This document shows positions 27,081 through 28,042 of a stretch of DNA of 28,042 bases, piece after piece. Source of the DNA: a virus. Every line of letters begins with the position of its first letter. Position 1 is the stretch's first letter. The stretch covers positions 1-28,042 of IMG/VR virus record IMGVR_UViG_3300023284_000975; one strand, written 5' to 3'. The notes below the pieces were generated by a model that searched no databases, was not told where the DNA came from, and saw nothing but the letters and a program-made list of their open reading frames with translations. The position numbers were made by a program, and so were the translations under genes.

Positions 27081-27136
27081 AAGGGGGTCTCCTCCCTATA
27101 CGCCCTGAATTTCACAGCGTGGGGACAAAGCCCCTG

Positions 27137-27301
27137 TTAAGTTTCCCTAACTCCGCTGGCATTATTACCTCCATGTTTGCTTCTATCCTTGTCCTGCGCC
27201 GATCGTGCCGGCGTTATCGAGGATAAAAGCAAGGGGCCATCAGGATTTGCAATGACCAAAGGGCGCGAGTGGCGCCTAAAGTAACGCTTCCCTTCCTCCA
27301 T
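27137..27301 (-). CDS. possible 54-residue protein; otherwise sparse region
   Basis: A frame from ATG 27301 encodes 54 residues with FRRHSRPLVIANPDGPLLLS and a polar end. Its ribosome site is weak and it overlaps the zinc-protein gene. Between it and 27080 only a 16-codon frame (MPAELGKLNRGFVPTL, 27119-27169) is seen, behind a perfect GGAGGT. The region 27081-27275 otherwise shows no convincing gene. Confidence 0.3.
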   Translation of the reverse strand: MEEGKRYFRRHSRPLVIANPDGPLLLSSITPARSAQDKDRSKHGGNNASGVRET

Positions 27302-27494
27302 ACTCGAACAGGCAGTCCTCGGCGCAGTCCTTGCAGACGTTGAAGGTACCACAGGAAGTTTTCACCGGGATGATAAACCCGGCGGCGAACTTGGACGCTC
27401 CATATTTGTGACCAGGATTGCCGTTGGGGGACAGTTTGAATGGTCCCCCGTGCTCGTGGCAAACGTGCTCGCATTCACAGGCAAATATGGTCAT
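27276..27494 (-). CDS. Cys-rich putative zinc-binding protein
   Basis: ATG 27494 lies 4 nt after the upstream stop, within TGGTGATGCTATG. The 72-residue protein has FACECEHVCHEHGG near the start and TSCGTFNVCKDCAEDC near the end, with a hydrophobic middle (SKFAAGFIIPVKT). Seven cysteines and two His can bind two zinc ions. It is one of several such proteins in the early cluster. Confidence 0.6.
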   Translation of the reverse strand: MTIFACECEHVCHEHGGPFKLSPNGNPGHKYGASKFAAGFIIPVKTSCGTFNVCKDCAEDCLFEYGGREALL

Positions 27495-27498
27495 AGCA

Positions 27499-27696
27499 TC
27501 ACCACGCCTTCTGCCCGACATCGACTTTTTCCAGATTGACCCGAATGCGCTGGGCTACTTGTTGCACACGTTCGAATTCACTGTAGATCATCATCCAGTT
27601 GTCTTCCACCAAATGCGACATGCAGTGAATGCTCGTGGAGCTCAACAGAACCAAGTCAGTCTTGAGCTTGTTCTTCTCATACGCTGATAATTCCAT
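27499..27696 (-). CDS. early helical hypothetical protein
   Basis: The 65-residue protein starts at ATG 27696 behind GGGAG (9 nt), directly after the structured element at 27714-27770. It is helical: LSAYEKNKLKTDLVLLSSTS and EFERVQQVAQRIRVNLEKV, with IHCMSHLVEDNWMMIY between. No family is recognised. As one of the first leftward genes it may be made in large amounts early. Confidence 0.6.
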   Translation of the reverse strand: MELSAYEKNKLKTDLVLLSSTSIHCMSHLVEDNWMMIYSEFERVQQVAQRIRVNLEKVDVGQKAW

Positions 27697-27713
27697 TATC
27701 TCTAACTCCCATT

Positions 27714-27770
27714 GGATTGGACAGGAATGTCCTAAAGAATGTCGGTGCGGGGTCCGACTCCCCCCAATCC
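27714..27770 (-). ncRNA. structured leader RNA element with pseudoknot potential
   Basis: In leftward RNA a perfect 7-bp stem GGATTGG/CCAATCC (27764-27770 with 27714-27720) closes a 57-nt element. Inside are GGGG AGTCGGA CCCC (4-bp stem) and a hairpin GGACA TTCC TGTCC, whose lower pairs compete with the closing stem. GTCGG in the first loop is complementary to CCGAC 8 nt further on, giving a possible H-type pseudoknot. The element ends 4 nt before the GGGAG of the gene at 27499-27696 and overlaps the last codons of the ORF at 27732. It is not a tRNA (too short). Confidence 0.55.
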
Positions 27771-27845
27771 GTGTTTACATGGGCCGATCGTTGCTGGACT
27801 CCATAATGGCTGGCCTGCTAATTCGTAAGTCGGCTGGATAGTCAT
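27732..27845 (-). CDS. 37-residue promoter-proximal leader peptide or small protein
   Basis: ATG 27845 has CGGAG 6 nt upstream and is the first start after the promoter at 27889. The peptide begins MTIQPTYELAGQPLWSPATI, then has GPCKHGLGGV and ends TDIL. Its final codons lie within the structured RNA, so ribosomes finishing it could open or refold that RNA. This layout resembles a regulatory leader peptide. Confidence 0.5.
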   Translation of the reverse strand: MTIQPTYELAGQPLWSPATIGPCKHGLGGVGPRTDIL

Positions 27846-27879
27846 CGCAACTCCGTGAGGTTTCTTTTCCCAATGTGAC

Positions 27880-27969
27880 AATGCCACCATTATACACGAA
27901 ACTGGAATGGAAGGCAAGAAAAATCGACCAGTTGAGCGAAGCCGACGAAGACCCAATGCCACCTTTCAC
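27880..27969. repeat. GGTGGCATT sites flanking the early promoter
   Basis: The minus strand carries GTGAAAGGTGGCATT at 27955-27969, upstream of the promoter. GGTGGCATTG recurs at 27879-27888, touching the -10 box and the start site. The copies are 75 bp apart, about seven helical turns. The longer one is identical over 15 nt to both arms of the palindrome at 1325-1368. They look like operator sites for one regulator. Confidence 0.55.
27889..27917 (-). promoter_or_regulatory. strong sigma70-like early promoter (leftward)
   Basis: On the minus strand TTGCCT (27912-27917, four of six to TTGACA) is followed by exactly 17 nt and a perfect TATAAT (27889-27894). Transcription would start near 27882, about 37 nt before the first start codon. 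No gene lies to its right in the window. It can drive the long leftward early operon. Confidence 0.75.
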
Positions 27970-28042
27970 CCTCTAACCCATTGATTTCATTCAATTTACC
28001 CGTTAGGGTTTAGACCAAAACGGTCCTACAGCCAAAACCAGT
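27918..28042. other. non-coding right edge
   Basis: No gene is seen. The region is AT-rich and holds the 15-nt repeat at 27955-27969, a short GACCAAAACGGTC hairpin and two CCAAAAC direct repeats near the edge. It probably separates the leftward early operon from rightward genes beyond the window. Confidence 0.4.

Noticed and set aside
26930-27115. 61-codon GTG-initiated frame (FRAYREETPFWKR)
   Set aside because: It has no clear ribosome site and competes with a frame that has two good sites; its C-terminus is Arg/Pro-rich as in non-coding frames.
27714-27770. tRNA-like acceptor stem and T-arm-like hairpin
   Set aside because: The 7-bp closing stem and CCCC/GGGG hairpin first looked like a tRNA, but the element is only 57 nt, has no anticodon arm and no T-loop consensus on either strand.
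27846-27962. upstream extension of the promoter-proximal ORF to 76 residues
   Set aside because: The extension covers the promoter and would start before the transcription start site; ATG 27845 has a good ribosome site.
1-28042. CRISPR array, integrase, transposase or rRNA
   Set aside because: No regularly spaced repeats, recombinase motifs or rRNA-like sequences were seen on either strand.

Overview
This window is the early/replication half plus the lysis end of a tailed double-stranded DNA phage (Caudoviricetes). The evidence is the gene content: a phage-type family A DNA polymerase with an N-terminal uracil-DNA-glycosylase-like domain, a DUF3987-like primase/helicase-type protein, a class II ribonucleotide reductase, ThyX, a deoxynucleoside monophosphate kinase, a RecA-fold (Sak4-like) ATPase, a Cas4-like nuclease, a RecD/Dda-like helicase and a ParB-methylase fusion. 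These sit among dozens of very small genes packed with 1-8 nt overlaps. Several small families (the ATPALALC-tail protein, the MADFCKQC zinc protein, the DUF2786-like protein, the FCLLSPGLA secreted protein) are ones I associate with phages and genomes of Alphaproteobacteria, so the host is probably an alphaproteobacterium. That host call is an inference. No structural, terminase, integrase or endolysin gene is present here.

Layout. Positions 1-1686 read rightward and hold five small genes: a hypothetical protein, a secreted small protein, a holin-like two-helix protein, a small lipoprotein and a membrane-anchored coiled-coil protein. They look like the end of the late/lysis region. From 1592 to the right edge every gene reads leftward, so 1592-1686 is a convergent, overlapping boundary. 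A good sigma70-like promoter (27889-27917) near the right edge can drive the whole leftward block. A second candidate promoter lies at 16141-16169, in front of a ribbon-helix-helix regulator.

The promoter-proximal part (about 20-27.8 kb) holds small early genes, many encoding Cys-rich, probably zinc-binding proteins. From 20 kb down to 11 kb come the helicase, ThyX, RHH regulator, Cas4-like nuclease, Sak4-like ATPase, deoxyribosyltransferase-like protein and DEDDh exonuclease. The distal part (11-1.6 kb) holds the ParB-methylase, a HAD nucleotidase, the DNA polymerase, the DUF3987-like protein, ribonucleotide reductase and dNMP kinase. Together they form a nucleotide-supply, replication and recombination module.

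Most notable points: (i) the DNA polymerase gene is cut in two by a 510-nt HNH endonuclease gene, exactly in frame and with no room for an intron; (ii) a compact 57-nt potential RNA fold, with pseudoknot potential, sits just before an early gene's ribosome binding site; (iii) a 15-nt sequence occurs three times, twice as a perfect 16-bp palindrome in the lysis region and once upstream of the early promoter, with a shorter copy at the promoter's start site; (iv) an attenuator-like set of mutually exclusive hairpins fills the only sizeable gap in the leftward operon, in front of the Cas4-like nuclease; (v) an in-frame TAA separates a recognisable conserved tail from its gene at 16269. Many genes below are too short for standard ORF calling and were read directly from the sequence.
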